From positions 1 to 64,000 of the forward strand of contig JBCBSP010000011.1 of NCBI GenBank assembly GCA_039819095.1: a stretch of 64,000 nucleotides of DNA, read 5' to 3'. Each line of letters starts with the position of its first letter. Position 1 is the stretch's first letter. The position numbers and the translations under genes were made by a program. The notes under the pieces were generated by a model. It ran no database searches. It saw only the letters and a program-made list of their open reading frames with translations, and was not told the origin of the DNA. Origin of the DNA: JBCBSP01 sp039819095. GTDB lineage: Bacteria > Pseudomonadota > Alphaproteobacteria > Caulobacterales > Maricaulaceae. Shown here piece after piece: positions 51,908 through 60,780 of the stretch.

Positions 51908-52477
51908 ATGGAGAAAGCTTCTTCCTTACTGGCGTCGATCCTCCTGGCAGTCGCAAGCATGGCGGGGCCCGCGCACGCGCAGACCATCTTCGGCGAAACC
52001 GGCGCTCAGCTGTGTTTTGAACGGGTTCAGGCCGGAGATCCTGGCCGGGTTGGTGCGCGTCAGGTTTGCGAGCGCGCGCTTGAAGATCCACGCCTGACGC
52101 CGCGCGACCGGGCGGCGACCCATGTCAATCTGGGGATTCTGGAGCGTCGCAATGGTGATCCGGCGGCGGCGCTGTCCCACTATGACATCGCGCTGCGCAC
52201 CCTGCCGGGATCAGCTGAGCTCTGGCTTAATCGCGGTGCGGCCCTGGTTTCAGCAGGCCGGCCGGAAGAAGCGGTTGAAGACCTCACTCGCGCGATCGAG
52301 CTCGGCCTGCAGCGCCCCGAACGCGGCTACTACAACCGCGCCCTCGCCCATGAAGCCCTGTCCGATTACGCGTCCGCCTACATCGACCACCAGCGCGCAC
52401 TGGAGGCGGCCCCAGGCTTTACGCCGGCGCGGCGCGCACTGACGCGGTTCAGCCGAAGCGACGCGAGCGGACGTTAA
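51908..52477 (+). CDS. Periplasmic TPR-repeat protein
   Basis: A 189-residue protein with a signal peptide (MEKASSLLASILLAVASMAGPAHAQ) and three or so tetratricopeptide repeats (about 75-175; for example LNRGAALVSAGRPEEAVEDL and YNRALAHEALSDYASAYID). Two cysteines in the mature N-terminus (QLCFER and RQVCER) may pair. It is exported and probably acts as a protein-binding scaffold in the periplasm. The ATG at 51896 is an alternative start; neither has a good ribosome binding site. The stop codon overlaps the stop of cheR on the opposite strand. Function not known. Confidence 0.78.
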   Translation: MEKASSLLASILLAVASMAGPAHAQTIFGETGAQLCFERVQAGDPGRVGARQVCERALEDPRLTPRDRAATHVNLGILERRNGDPAAALSHYDIALRTLPGSAELWLNRGAALVSAGRPEEAVEDLTRAIELGLQRPERGYYNRALAHEALSDYASAYIDHQRALEAAPGFTPARRALTRFSRSDASGR

Positions 52478-53295
52478 GCCGCCGCCATCTTTTCCAGCGC
52501 TTCAGGCTTGGCGTAGAGGCCGCGTTGACCGGGGACCGGGCGGAAGGCGTCTGTCAGCCCCACCACAGTCTCAGCCGCGCCCAGAATGAGATAACCGTCT
52601 TCGGCCAGCTGGTTGGCCAGCCGATCGAGGATTTTCGCCTTCGCCTCACTGTCGAAATAGATCAGCACATTGCGGCAGAAGATAACGTCGTGGCGACCGA
52701 AACGGGCGAAATCATCCAGCAGATTGCCGACCTGGAAGCGCACGCGCTGGCGGATTTCCGGTTTGATGCGCCACTGGTCGCCGGTCTGATCGAAATGGCG
52801 CACCAGACGCTGAACGGCGAGCCCGCGCTGCACCTCGAACTGGCTGTACACCCCGGCTTTGGCCTTCTCCAGCACCGCAGCGCTGAGATCGGTCGCCAGG
52901 ATATCGGCCGAAATCCCGCCCATCTCCTGGATCAGCATGGCGAGCGAATACGGTTCTTGCCCGCTGGACGCCGCCGCGCACCAGATGCGAAGCGCGTGCG
53001 CGCCGCGCGCCGTTTTCAGGCGCGGAGCGATGATCGACTGAAAGGTGTCGAAGGGCGTCTTATCGCGGAAGAAGAAAGTCTCATGCGTGGCCAGCGCCTC
53101 AGTGGCGGCGCTGCACAGGCGCGCATCGCCGCGCATCATCGTGTCGATCAGCGCTTCGACCGAGGCGAAACCTTCCGCGCGTGCGAGCGGGCCAAGTCGG
53201 CTATCGACCAGATAGCCCTTCTCCGGGCCCAGCATCAGGCCTGAACGCCGCCGAACCTCGTCGGACAGAAAGCGGAACTTGCTCTCAGCCAGCAT
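52474..53295 (-). CDS. cheR: Chemotaxis protein methyltransferase CheR
   Basis: CheR methylates glutamates on chemoreceptors with SAM, giving adaptation. The 273 residues have the N-terminal helical domain and a SAM-binding domain with RIWCAAASSGQEPYSLAMLI (about residues 105-125), LATDLSAAVLEKAKAGVYSQFE, and FCRNVLIYF, the last typical of CheR. The start ATG overlaps the cheB stop (ATGA), so translation is coupled. No VLTQ-like pentapeptide-binding feature can be assessed by eye. Operon partner: cheB, cheY, cheW, cheA. Confidence 0.94.
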   Translation of the reverse strand: MLAESKFRFLSDEVRRRSGLMLGPEKGYLVDSRLGPLARAEGFASVEALIDTMMRGDARLCSAATEALATHETFFFRDKTPFDTFQSIIAPRLKTARGAHALRIWCAAASSGQEPYSLAMLIQEMGGISADILATDLSAAVLEKAKAGVYSQFEVQRGLAVQRLVRHFDQTGDQWRIKPEIRQRVRFQVGNLLDDFARFGRHDVIFCRNVLIYFDSEAKAKILDRLANQLAEDGYLILGAAETVVGLTDAFRPVPGQRGLYAKPEALEKMAAA

Positions 53296-54392
53296 CAGAA
53301 CGCCCCTTTCAGACGGCGCGCGATCGCACCGCCGATATCAGAAATTGGAAGAATTTCATCGGCCAGCCCCGCCTCGGCGACCGCGCCGGGCATGCCCCAG
53401 ACCACGCTGGTGGCCTCATCCTGGGCGATGACCTGGCCGCCGACATCGCGCACCTTGCGTGCGCCGTCGCGCCCGTCATGGCCCATGCCGGTCAGCACCA
53501 CGGCCAGAAGATTGCGGCCCGCCGCCTCGGCGCAGGATGCGAACAGCGGGTCCACCGCCGGACGGCAGAAATTCACCGCCGGGCTCTGATCGAGATGCGC
53601 GGTGAAGCCGGCCGCGCTCTTGCGCACCGTCATATGGAAATCGCCGGGCGCCAGATAGACCCGGCCGGGCTGTAGCGTTTCGCCGTCCTTGCCTTCGGCG
53701 GCGGGAAGTCCGGCCTTGGTCAGGTGCTCAGCCAGGATGGCGGTGAACAGCTTGGGCATGTGCTGGGCGATCACCACCGGCGCGCGCGCATCATGCGGCA
53801 GCTGGCTGACCACCGAACGCAGGGCCTGAGGGCCGCCGGTGGACGAGCCGATGGCGATCAGATCAGGACGCGCCGCCAGGCCATGCCGCGCCGCCGACCG
53901 CGGCGCGGCGGGTCTGGGCGCGACCGGCGCGACGCGCTGAGCGGGCTTTGCGCGCGGGCATAGAGCGACCAGCTTGTTGAGCAATTCGTCGCGATAGGTT
54001 TCCGCGCCGGCGACCCGGCCGGCCTCAGGCTTGGGCGCATAATCGGCAGCGCCCAGGGAAAGCGCCCGCATCGTGACTTCAGCGCCCTTGCGCGTCAGGG
54101 TGGAGGCCATCACCACCCGGGCTTTCGGGCAGGCGCGCAGGATGAGCGGCAGCGCGGTGAGCCCGTCCATGCGCGGCATTTCAATATCGAGCACGACAAG
54201 ATCGGGCTGCAGCTCGCCCGCCTTGCGTACCCCCTGCTCGCCATCGGGACAGGTCGCGGCGACGTCGAGGCGGGTATCGGCTTCGATCCAGCGCGCGACC
54301 AGGCCGCGGACCACCGCGCTGTCATCAACGATGAGGACGCGCGGGCGACTCGCCGAAGCGGCGCCGGATGAATATGCGGGTGCGGTGCTCAA
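53295..54392 (-). CDS. cheB: Chemotaxis response regulator/methylesterase CheB
   Basis: CheB removes methyl groups from and deamidates chemoreceptors. The 365-residue protein has a receiver domain (about 17-130) with LIVDDSAVVRGLV, phospho-Asp in LVVLDIEMPRMDG and Lys in YAPKPEAG, a Pro/Ala-rich linker (about 145-175), and the methylesterase domain with Ser in IGSSTGGPQAL, His in AQHMPKLFT and Asp in LTGMGHDG. The start is a TTG at 54392 with AGGAGG eight bases upstream. It overlaps cheR by the ATGA junction. Confidence 0.94.
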   Translation of the reverse strand: MSTAPAYSSGAASASRPRVLIVDDSAVVRGLVARWIEADTRLDVAATCPDGEQGVRKAGELQPDLVVLDIEMPRMDGLTALPLILRACPKARVVMASTLTRKGAEVTMRALSLGAADYAPKPEAGRVAGAETYRDELLNKLVALCPRAKPAQRVAPVAPRPAAPRSAARHGLAARPDLIAIGSSTGGPQALRSVVSQLPHDARAPVVIAQHMPKLFTAILAEHLTKAGLPAAEGKDGETLQPGRVYLAPGDFHMTVRKSAAGFTAHLDQSPAVNFCRPAVDPLFASCAEAAGRNLLAVVLTGMGHDGRDGARKVRDVGGQVIAQDEATSVVWGMPGAVAEAGLADEILPISDIGGAIARRLKGAF

Positions 54393-54417
54393 AGCGCGCG
54401 CCTCCTGTGCTGGCCCG

Positions 54418-54783
54418 TCAGGCCAGGCCGACCTCGGCGAATTTGGACTCGATGATTTCGCCGTCGAACGGCTTCATCACATATTCATTGGCCCCGGCGC
54501 GCAGCGCCTGGGTGATATGGCTCATGTCATTTTCCGTGGTGCAGAACACGACGACCGGCGCGCCGCCGCCTGGTTCCTGGCGAAGCCGGATCAGGAAATC
54601 CAGCCCGTTCATGACCGGCATGTTCCAGTCCAGCAGAATCGCGTCCGGCATCCGGCTGCGGCAGGAATCGAGAGCCTGCTGACCGTCAGCGGCCTCTTCG
54701 ACCGCAAAGCCGAGATCTTCGACGATCTTGCGGGCGACTTTGCGGATGACGCGGGAGTCGTCGACGACGAGACAGGTTTTCAT
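54418..54783 (-). CDS. cheY: Chemotaxis response regulator CheY
   Basis: A 121-residue single-domain receiver. Acidic pair Asp8-Asp9, phospho-acceptor Asp52 (LLDWNMP), Thr/Ser position Thr82 in CTTEND and Lys104 in YVMKPFD. CheY-P binds FliM/FliN to reverse the motor. The ATG at 54783 is the right start by length and by MKTCLVVDDS; a longer frame upstream is not used. It lies between cheB and cheW in the che operon, 20 bp after the cheW stop. Confidence 0.95.
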   Translation of the reverse strand: MKTCLVVDDSRVIRKVARKIVEDLGFAVEEAADGQQALDSCRSRMPDAILLDWNMPVMNGLDFLIRLRQEPGGGAPVVVFCTTENDMSHITQALRAGANEYVMKPFDGEIIESKFAEVGLA

Positions 54784-54802
54784 GGTCGCTGCTTCCTCTG
54801 GC

Positions 54803-55258
54803 TCAGGCCGCAAGAGCGGCAGGCTCGCCGGTGACGAGCGCGCGCACGTCCAGAACGGCGAGAAGTTCCTTCTCAAGGCGATGCACGCCCTTGATCACCG
54901 CGCGCCATTGCGAGTCGAGATGACCGGGCGTGGGCTCCAGCGTGTCGACCTTCAGCCGCATCACTTCGCCTACTGAGTCCACCAGAACGCCGTACAGCTC
55001 CTGGCCGATTTCCATGCCCAGCGCCATGCACGGCTCGTCGGCTGAGCGCGGCTCGACACCCAGACGCCGGCGCGCATCGATCGCGGTGACGATCCGACCG
55101 CGCAGATTGAGCAGGCCGGCGATCTCAGCCGGCGCGCCGGGCACTTCGGTGACGCCCTGCGGGGAGAAAACCTCGCGGATTTCGCTCACCGACGCGCCAT
55201 AAAGCTGATCGCCGATGCGAACGGTGACATATTCGAAGGTGGTTTCCTGATTCATCAT
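54803..55258 (-). CDS. cheW: Chemotaxis coupling protein CheW
   Basis: CheW links chemoreceptors to CheA. The 151-residue protein has the SH3-like double-barrel pattern: FEYVTVRIGDQLYGASVSEIREV, AGLLNLRGRIVTAIDARRRLG, and GELYGVLVDSVGEVMRL. The start is one of two adjacent ATGs (55258 or 55255) with GGGGA upstream. The frame continues upstream to 55303 but without support. Lies 13 bp after the cheA stop in the same operon. Confidence 0.93.
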   Translation of the reverse strand: MMNQETTFEYVTVRIGDQLYGASVSEIREVFSPQGVTEVPGAPAEIAGLLNLRGRIVTAIDARRRLGVEPRSADEPCMALGMEIGQELYGVLVDSVGEVMRLKVDTLEPTPGHLDSQWRAVIKGVHRLEKELLAVLDVRALVTGEPAALAA

Positions 55259-55271
55259 CTGTTTGTCCCCG

Positions 55272-58013
55272 TCACGCCGCTTCGCGGGTCTGGGCGGCCG
55301 CATCGATGGCTGCGATCAGCCCGCCTCGGTCGGATCGACGCATCACCGCCGCCAGACCTTCAAGACCGCCTATCATGCCGTCATCGCTGACCCCAAGGCG
55401 CGGCACGTCCTGCCAGAAGCCTTCCTCATGCAGCTTGGACAGCGCGCCAGGATCACCAACGAGGGCGGCGTATTCAGCGCCCATCTGAGCCGCATCGCGC
55501 GCCTCGTGCAGCCCGCTGGCCACCGTGACGTCGTAACCCGCAGCCGCCAGCAGCGGCGCCATCATGCGACGCGCGAACGCATCGGCTTCGACCAGCAGGA
55601 TGGAACGCCGGTCCGAGGCCGAGCGCTGCGGCGCACCGGCCCAGGCGCGCTCCATATGCCAGGCGATGTCGAGCACTTCGGTCGCCTTGTCCTTGATGAT
55701 CGCCGACCCGATGACGCCAGGGCGTTCAGACCCCATCTGCAGATCCAGCGTGAGCTCGGCGACATCCAGAATCGCATCGACCGCGACACCGGCCGACTGG
55801 CTGTCTTCGGAAAAGACCAGCACGGCCTGGCGGCCGGTTTCCGGGAACTGATCGGCGCCGGAAGCATGGGCGAGCGGCAGAAGCCGACCGCGATACTGGA
55901 CGACATAGCGTCCGTCGACCTGCTCGATATCGGCGCAATCGAACTCTTCCAGCCGGGTGATGAGACTGACGGGAACCGCTTTGGGCTCTTCGCCGCCCGC
56001 GCGTACCAGAAGCAGGCGCTGACGCGACTGATCCTGAAGCATCGACTTGGAGGCCCGGTCGGCTTCAGCCTCGTCTTCTTCGGCGGCATGGGCGATCTGG
56101 TGAGCGACCCCGTTCGGGTCGAGGATCATGATCACCGCGCCATCACCCAGAAGCGTCGCGCCGGAGTAGAATTGCAGACCACGCAGCGGTCCGGAGAGCG
56201 GCTTAACCACAATCTCCTCGGTATCGAGCACATCATCGACCACGAGCCCGACGCGACGCCCGGCCGCCTCGATAACGATGACATAGCCGCTGAGCGCTTC
56301 ATCCTGCGCCGCGTCCAGGCCGAGCACTTCGTGGAGGCCAATCACCGGAAGCAGCTTCTCGCGCAGACGGATCATCCGCGCGCCATTGAGCGATTCCACA
56401 GTCTGGTCGGAGCCCGGGCCCACCCGGACCAGCTCGCGCACCGACAGTTGCGGCACCGCGAAGCGCGCCTCGCCCGCCTTCACGATCAGGGCGGACACGA
56501 TCGCCAGGGTCAGCGGAATCTTGATGGTGAAGGTGGTGCCGCGCCCAACCTCGCTATGCAGATCGATCTGACCGCCGATCTGCTCGATATTGGTGCGCAC
56601 CACGTCCATGCCGACACCGCGACCGGACAGGTTGGTGACTTTCGCTGCGGTGGAGAAGCCGGCCGCAAAGATGAAGCGCTGGATCTGCTGCTCGCTGAGG
56701 CGGGACAGCTCCTCTTCGGTGGCCAGACCCTTTTCCAGCGCCTTGTCGCGCAGCTTGGCCGGGTCGAGGCCTTTGCCGTCATCGGCGATCTTGATGATGA
56801 TCGCGCCGCCCTCGTGATAGGCGGACAGCTTGATGACGCCTTCAGGCGGCTTGCCGGCGGCCTCGCGCACATCGGGCAGCTCCACGCCGTGATCGGCGGA
56901 GTTGCGCACCATGTGGGTCAGCGGATCCTTGATGAGCTCAAGGACCTGACGGTCAAGCTCGGTGTCTTCGCCATCTGTGACAAAGCGGATCTTCTTGCCG
57001 AGATCCTGGCAGGCGTCGCGCACGATGCGCGGCAGCTTGCGCCAGGCGTCGCCAACCGGCTGCATGCGGGTCTTCATCACTCCGTCCTGCAATTCGGACG
57101 TGACCGATGACAGGCGCTGCAGCGGCGTCTTCAGCGTGGAGTCTTCATTGTCGCGGGAGAGCTGATGCAGCTGGTTTCGAGCCAGGACCAGCTCGGACAC
57201 CGTCGTCATCAGGCTTTCCAGCACATCCACATTCACGCGAATGGTCGACTGGGAACGAGCGCCGGTCTGACGCGCCTCGCCCGGTGCAGCCTCGCCCGCC
57301 GACATCGCAGCGGCCGGCTGGCTCGCGGTTGAAGGCGTTTCAGCCTGGGCGGTTGCATCAACGCGCTCCTCGACCCCGTCTTCGGCACCGCCGGCTTCAG
57401 GGCCGTCAGCAGCCAGGAAGGCGGCTTCAAGATCTGCGAGCGAGACCTCGCCCGGGCGCAGCTCGCGACCGAGAAGCGGATCGAAATCAGTGTCTTCAGC
57501 GGACGCACCTTCGGCGTCTTCCGCCATTTCCGCCGGAGCTTCATCCTGAATCGTCTCAGCTTCAGGCTCAGGTTCCGGCGCGGCTTCAACCGGCGTCGGT
57601 TCAGCCGCAGCCTCAGCGGCTGGCGCAGCGGCGCTCTGGCCCATCGCCATGGCTTCCAGCCGGTCGATCAGATCACGGTCATCGCCGACCGGCTCAGCGC
57701 CGGTCTCTTCAAGCCCGTTCAGGATTTCCTTGATGCGATCCAGCGAGTGCAGCACCAGAGTGACCGCATCGCTGTCGGCAACCATTTCGCCGTCACGGAA
57801 CTTGCCCAGCAGGGTCTCGCCGGCATGAGCGACCGCTTCCAGCCGGACCAGGCCGAGAAAGCCGCACGTGCCTTTGATCGTATGTAAGAGGCGGAAGATA
57901 TTGTCGAGGGTGGAGCGGTCTGTCGGATCGGCTTCGAACCGAACCAGCTCCGCATCAATCGTGTCCAGGCTTTCTGAAGTTTCGCTCAGAAACTCGCCGA
58001 TTAATTCGTCCAT
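55272..58013 (-). CDS. cheA: Chemotaxis histidine kinase CheA, extended form
   Basis: A 913-residue CheA. P1 HPt domain with phosphorylated His44 (LLHTIKGT); an acidic Ala/Glu-rich linker (about 130-255) where P2 would be; dimerisation helices (about 262-325); HATPase with MVRNSADHGVE; a CheW-like domain (about 512-640). Beyond it are a second CheW-like domain (about 665-800) and a receiver-like domain (about 804-913; RSILLVEADAFARR) that lacks the conserved lysine and seems degenerate. Enteric CheA ends after the first CheW domain (about 650). The start ATG at 58013 is chosen because of GGAGG; a TTG lies one codon upstream. Confidence 0.94.
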   Translation of the reverse strand: MDELIGEFLSETSESLDTIDAELVRFEADPTDRSTLDNIFRLLHTIKGTCGFLGLVRLEAVAHAGETLLGKFRDGEMVADSDAVTLVLHSLDRIKEILNGLEETGAEPVGDDRDLIDRLEAMAMGQSAAAPAAEAAAEPTPVEAAPEPEPEAETIQDEAPAEMAEDAEGASAEDTDFDPLLGRELRPGEVSLADLEAAFLAADGPEAGGAEDGVEERVDATAQAETPSTASQPAAAMSAGEAAPGEARQTGARSQSTIRVNVDVLESLMTTVSELVLARNQLHQLSRDNEDSTLKTPLQRLSSVTSELQDGVMKTRMQPVGDAWRKLPRIVRDACQDLGKKIRFVTDGEDTELDRQVLELIKDPLTHMVRNSADHGVELPDVREAAGKPPEGVIKLSAYHEGGAIIIKIADDGKGLDPAKLRDKALEKGLATEEELSRLSEQQIQRFIFAAGFSTAAKVTNLSGRGVGMDVVRTNIEQIGGQIDLHSEVGRGTTFTIKIPLTLAIVSALIVKAGEARFAVPQLSVRELVRVGPGSDQTVESLNGARMIRLREKLLPVIGLHEVLGLDAAQDEALSGYVIVIEAAGRRVGLVVDDVLDTEEIVVKPLSGPLRGLQFYSGATLLGDGAVIMILDPNGVAHQIAHAAEEDEAEADRASKSMLQDQSRQRLLLVRAGGEEPKAVPVSLITRLEEFDCADIEQVDGRYVVQYRGRLLPLAHASGADQFPETGRQAVLVFSEDSQSAGVAVDAILDVAELTLDLQMGSERPGVIGSAIIKDKATEVLDIAWHMERAWAGAPQRSASDRRSILLVEADAFARRMMAPLLAAAGYDVTVASGLHEARDAAQMGAEYAALVGDPGALSKLHEEGFWQDVPRLGVSDDGMIGGLEGLAAVMRRSDRGGLIAAIDAAAQTREAA

Positions 58014-58122
58014 CAAGGTGAGCCTCCCAATCGCGCGTATGGCGCGTTCGAGAAGACATTCCCATGATGGTGGTTAACGCATCGTTGGGCCGCCGGCCCC
58101 GGCGGCGCGGCAGGCAGGCGCC

Positions 58123-58785
58123 TTACGCAGCTTCTGCGGCCTGGGTCGCGATCAGAGCGGCGAACTCCACCCGCTCATCATCCGCGCGCGCTTCGGCCCG
58201 ACCGCCCGCTTCACGCGCCAGGAGGCCGGTATAGTAAGGCTGGATAGACCTTGCATCGAGGCCGTTTTCCGGCGCCTCGCCAATGAGCGCCTGCTGGTAG
58301 GCCCCATCAAGGCGCGCACGCGGACCGGCCGCGACAACGCGCAGGCGCGAGCCGCCCTCGGTCGCGGAGGCCTCGATCGTCACCGTGCCGCCGCGCGGAA
58401 CGGAATCGATGGACAGCCAGATTAGATTGAGCAGAACGCGAGCGGCCGGCTTCTGAAGCCCCGCCGCCTCGGTCTTCCAGACCAGATCCGGCTTGTTCTG
58501 GGCGAACATGGCGTCTGCGATTTTCTGAATGAAAGCCATGTCGACCACGCTCGGCGCCGAGCCGCCCGCGCCCAGCGCCAGGCGCGCGAACTCCAGCTTG
58601 GCCTGGGCCTGTTTGGCCCCGGTGCGGACCAGATCGATGGCGTCGTCGCGCATGTCTGCGGCGCCCTCATCGTCAAGAACGCTCAAGGCTGCGCCAAGCG
58701 CGCTGACCGGCCCGGCGAGATCGTGGCAAAGCTTAGCGCTGATCAGCGCGGCGAGGTCGGCGGCGGAGATTTGTATCGTGCTCAT
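58123..58785 (-). CDS. chpT: Histidine phosphotransferase ChpT
   Basis: ChpT transfers phosphate from the hybrid kinase CckA to CtrA and CpdR in Caulobacter. The 220-residue protein begins with DLAALISAKLCHDLAGPVSAL, where His21 is the predicted phosphorylation site in a dimerisation helix hairpin like that of histidine kinases. A degenerate ATPase-like fold follows (from about 80), containing RVLLNLIWLSIDSVPRGG. The gene is about 100 bp upstream of cheA on the same strand. Here ctrA lies about 6 kb away, unlike the separate loci of Caulobacter. Confidence 0.92.
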   Translation of the reverse strand: MSTIQISAADLAALISAKLCHDLAGPVSALGAALSVLDDEGAADMRDDAIDLVRTGAKQAQAKLEFARLALGAGGSAPSVVDMAFIQKIADAMFAQNKPDLVWKTEAAGLQKPAARVLLNLIWLSIDSVPRGGTVTIEASATEGGSRLRVVAAGPRARLDGAYQQALIGEAPENGLDARSIQPYYTGLLAREAGGRAEARADDERVEFAALIATQAAEAA

Positions 58786-58827
58786 GGGCTCAAGCGATAG
58801 CCGATTCCCCGGCGCAAATCGTTAACG

Positions 58828-59049
58828 TCACAGCTCGTGATCCACATCGTCATATCCGCGCCGCGCGGAGATGAAGACCAGCCCCATCAAGACCACGCCC
58901 ACCACGATGCTGAGGACCGCGCCCAGGATCAGGGCGAACCAGCCATGCCCGCTCATTTGAGTGTCCACGCCGATCCAGGCCTGAGCGGCGAACCAGATCG
59001 AAACGGCGAGGAAAACGCCCAGCACCACGATCAACAAGACGGTCTTCAT
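58828..59049 (-). CDS. Small two-helix membrane protein
   Basis: A 73-residue protein with two hydrophobic segments (about 3-24 and 37-60) and a short charged tail (RRGYDDVDHEL). It could sit in the inner membrane with both ends in the cytoplasm. The start follows GAAGGAGGCCGC on the minus strand, a good ribosome binding site. Family unknown. About 40 bp separates it from chpT, which lies downstream on the same strand, so they may be co-transcribed. Confidence 0.72.
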   Translation of the reverse strand: MKTVLLIVVLGVFLAVSIWFAAQAWIGVDTQMSGHGWFALILGAVLSIVVGVVLMGLVFISARRGYDDVDHEL

Positions 59050-59302
59050 CAGCGGCCTCCTTCGGCGGCGGGCGAGGCTCCGGCGCCGTTTCGTTAAGCA
59101 TTGCGTGCGCTTCTACACCCTTGGCAAAGCCTGGCGGGTTCGTCAGGATGCCCGCCGGTTGGAGGGGTGTCCTGCTGCACGAGGGGTCATGCAAGACATA
59201 GGGCGGAAAAACCGGCCTGCATCTTGCCTGTCTTCTCATAGCCGCCGGCGACGCGCGTACGAAGCGTGTCGAGCAGGAACGCCTGGAGGGAAGACGCCGC
59301 CC

Positions 59303-60724
59303 ATGTCCGGTTTTGACGTTCGAAGCTCACGCCCTATGCGCCAGCGGGCCATTCTTTTCCTGTCTTCGGTGAGCCTGGCGCTCCTTTTGATCAGCGGGGT
59401 GCTGATCCAGCGCGCCGGTCAGGAAAGCGCCGCCGAGGCCGCCGCGCCCGATCCGGAGATGACGCTCGCTGCAGCGCCTGCGGACGCCGAACCGGCGCCG
59501 ATCACGTTTGAAGACCTGATCGCAGCTGAGCATGAGGCCTTCATGAGCCTGTGCGCGGGCTGCGCCAGCCTGGACACGCGCGCAGTCACCGTGCGCCGGG
59601 GGCAGACCTTCGCCAGCGTGCTGTCATCGGCCGGCGCAGGACGGGTGGAAGCCGCACGCGCGATCGCAGCGCTTGATCCGCTTTTCTCCGCGCGGCTTCT
59701 GCGCGCCGGCCAGGACCTGACCCTTTATTTCGACGCCTCCGTTGAGGGCGAGGATGGCGGGCCGCGCCTGGAGGGTTTCTCCTTCCGGCCTGATGCTGAG
59801 CGCAGCTTCACTGTTGCGCGCTCCGGCGATGACGGCTTCCGAGCCCGCGAGGCTCAGGCCCGTTTCGTAACCCAGATCGTTCGCGCCGCCGGTGAGATCG
59901 ACAGCAATCTCTATCTCGCCGCGCTCCGCGCCGGAGCCAGCGACGCCATCATCTTCCGCATGGCGGAGATCCTTGGATACGCCGTTGATTTTCGCGCCAT
60001 CCAGTATGGCGACACCTTTGATGTCGTTTTCGAACGGGACGTGACCCGCGGCGGCGACATCGCCCGCTCCGGGGATATCCTGTATCTGAGATTCCACGGT
60101 CGCGGCGATCCGCTGGAATATTTCCGCTTTGAAAGCGAGAACGGCGAGATCGGCTTCTATACCGGCGAGGGCGAGAGCGCGCGGCGGCTTCTGATGAAGG
60201 TGCCGATCAATGGCGCTCGGCTGTCCTCCCAGTTTGGTATGCGCTTTCACCCCGTACTGCGCACCAACCGACCCCATAACGGCACCGATTTCGCAGCCCC
60301 GCGCGGCACGCCCATCATGGCCGCAGGCAACGGGATCGTGGAGCGGGCCAACCGCTTCGGCTCGTTCGGAAACTATATACGCATCCGGCATGCAAACGGG
60401 TACAAGACCGCCTACGCCCATCTGAACGGATTTGCGCGCGGCGTTCGCTCCGGCGCGCGTGTCCAGCAGGGCCAGATCATCGGCTATGTGGGTACGACCG
60501 GGCGCTCAACGGGTCCGCATCTGCATTATGAAGTCCACCTCAATGGCCGCCCCATGAACCCGATGCGCCTGGACCTGCCCGAAGGCCGCTCGCTGGAAGA
60601 TGACGAGCTGGACGCCTTCATGGCCGAGCGCAACCGCATCATCGCTTTACGCGACAGCGCTCCGAGCGCGGACGGCGCAGCGCCCTTCATGGTCGCTGGG
60701 GCCGCCGAAAGCGGGGACAGCTAG
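59303..60724 (+). CDS. M23 family peptidoglycan endopeptidase
   Basis: A 473-residue protein with an N-terminal membrane anchor or signal (about 15-35), a LysM-like or OapA-type segment (AVTVRRGQTFASVLSSAGAG at about 93) and an M23 metallopeptidase domain (about 305-435). The zinc ligands are in RPHNGTDFAAP (His and Asp) and HLHYEVH (His). Such enzymes cut peptide crosslinks, in cell separation or envelope remodelling; alternatively it could be an activator lacking activity, but the ligands are intact. The start at 59303 follows GGAGGG; the open frame from 59105 has no family content. Confidence 0.9.
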   Translation: MSGFDVRSSRPMRQRAILFLSSVSLALLLISGVLIQRAGQESAAEAAAPDPEMTLAAAPADAEPAPITFEDLIAAEHEAFMSLCAGCASLDTRAVTVRRGQTFASVLSSAGAGRVEAARAIAALDPLFSARLLRAGQDLTLYFDASVEGEDGGPRLEGFSFRPDAERSFTVARSGDDGFRAREAQARFVTQIVRAAGEIDSNLYLAALRAGASDAIIFRMAEILGYAVDFRAIQYGDTFDVVFERDVTRGGDIARSGDILYLRFHGRGDPLEYFRFESENGEIGFYTGEGESARRLLMKVPINGARLSSQFGMRFHPVLRTNRPHNGTDFAAPRGTPIMAAGNGIVERANRFGSFGNYIRIRHANGYKTAYAHLNGFARGVRSGARVQQGQIIGYVGTTGRSTGPHLHYEVHLNGRPMNPMRLDLPEGRSLEDDELDAFMAERNRIIALRDSAPSADGAAPFMVAGAAESGDS

Positions 60725-60780
60725 GGCTTTCCCGGCAAAGACAACGGTCCTGAGGTTCGAAAAGCGCCGCTCGAGAACGG

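Noticed and set aside
55263..57110. Plus-strand frame of 615 residues opposite cheA
   Set aside because: Mirror of cheA codons; no domain, and cheA on the other strand is unambiguous.
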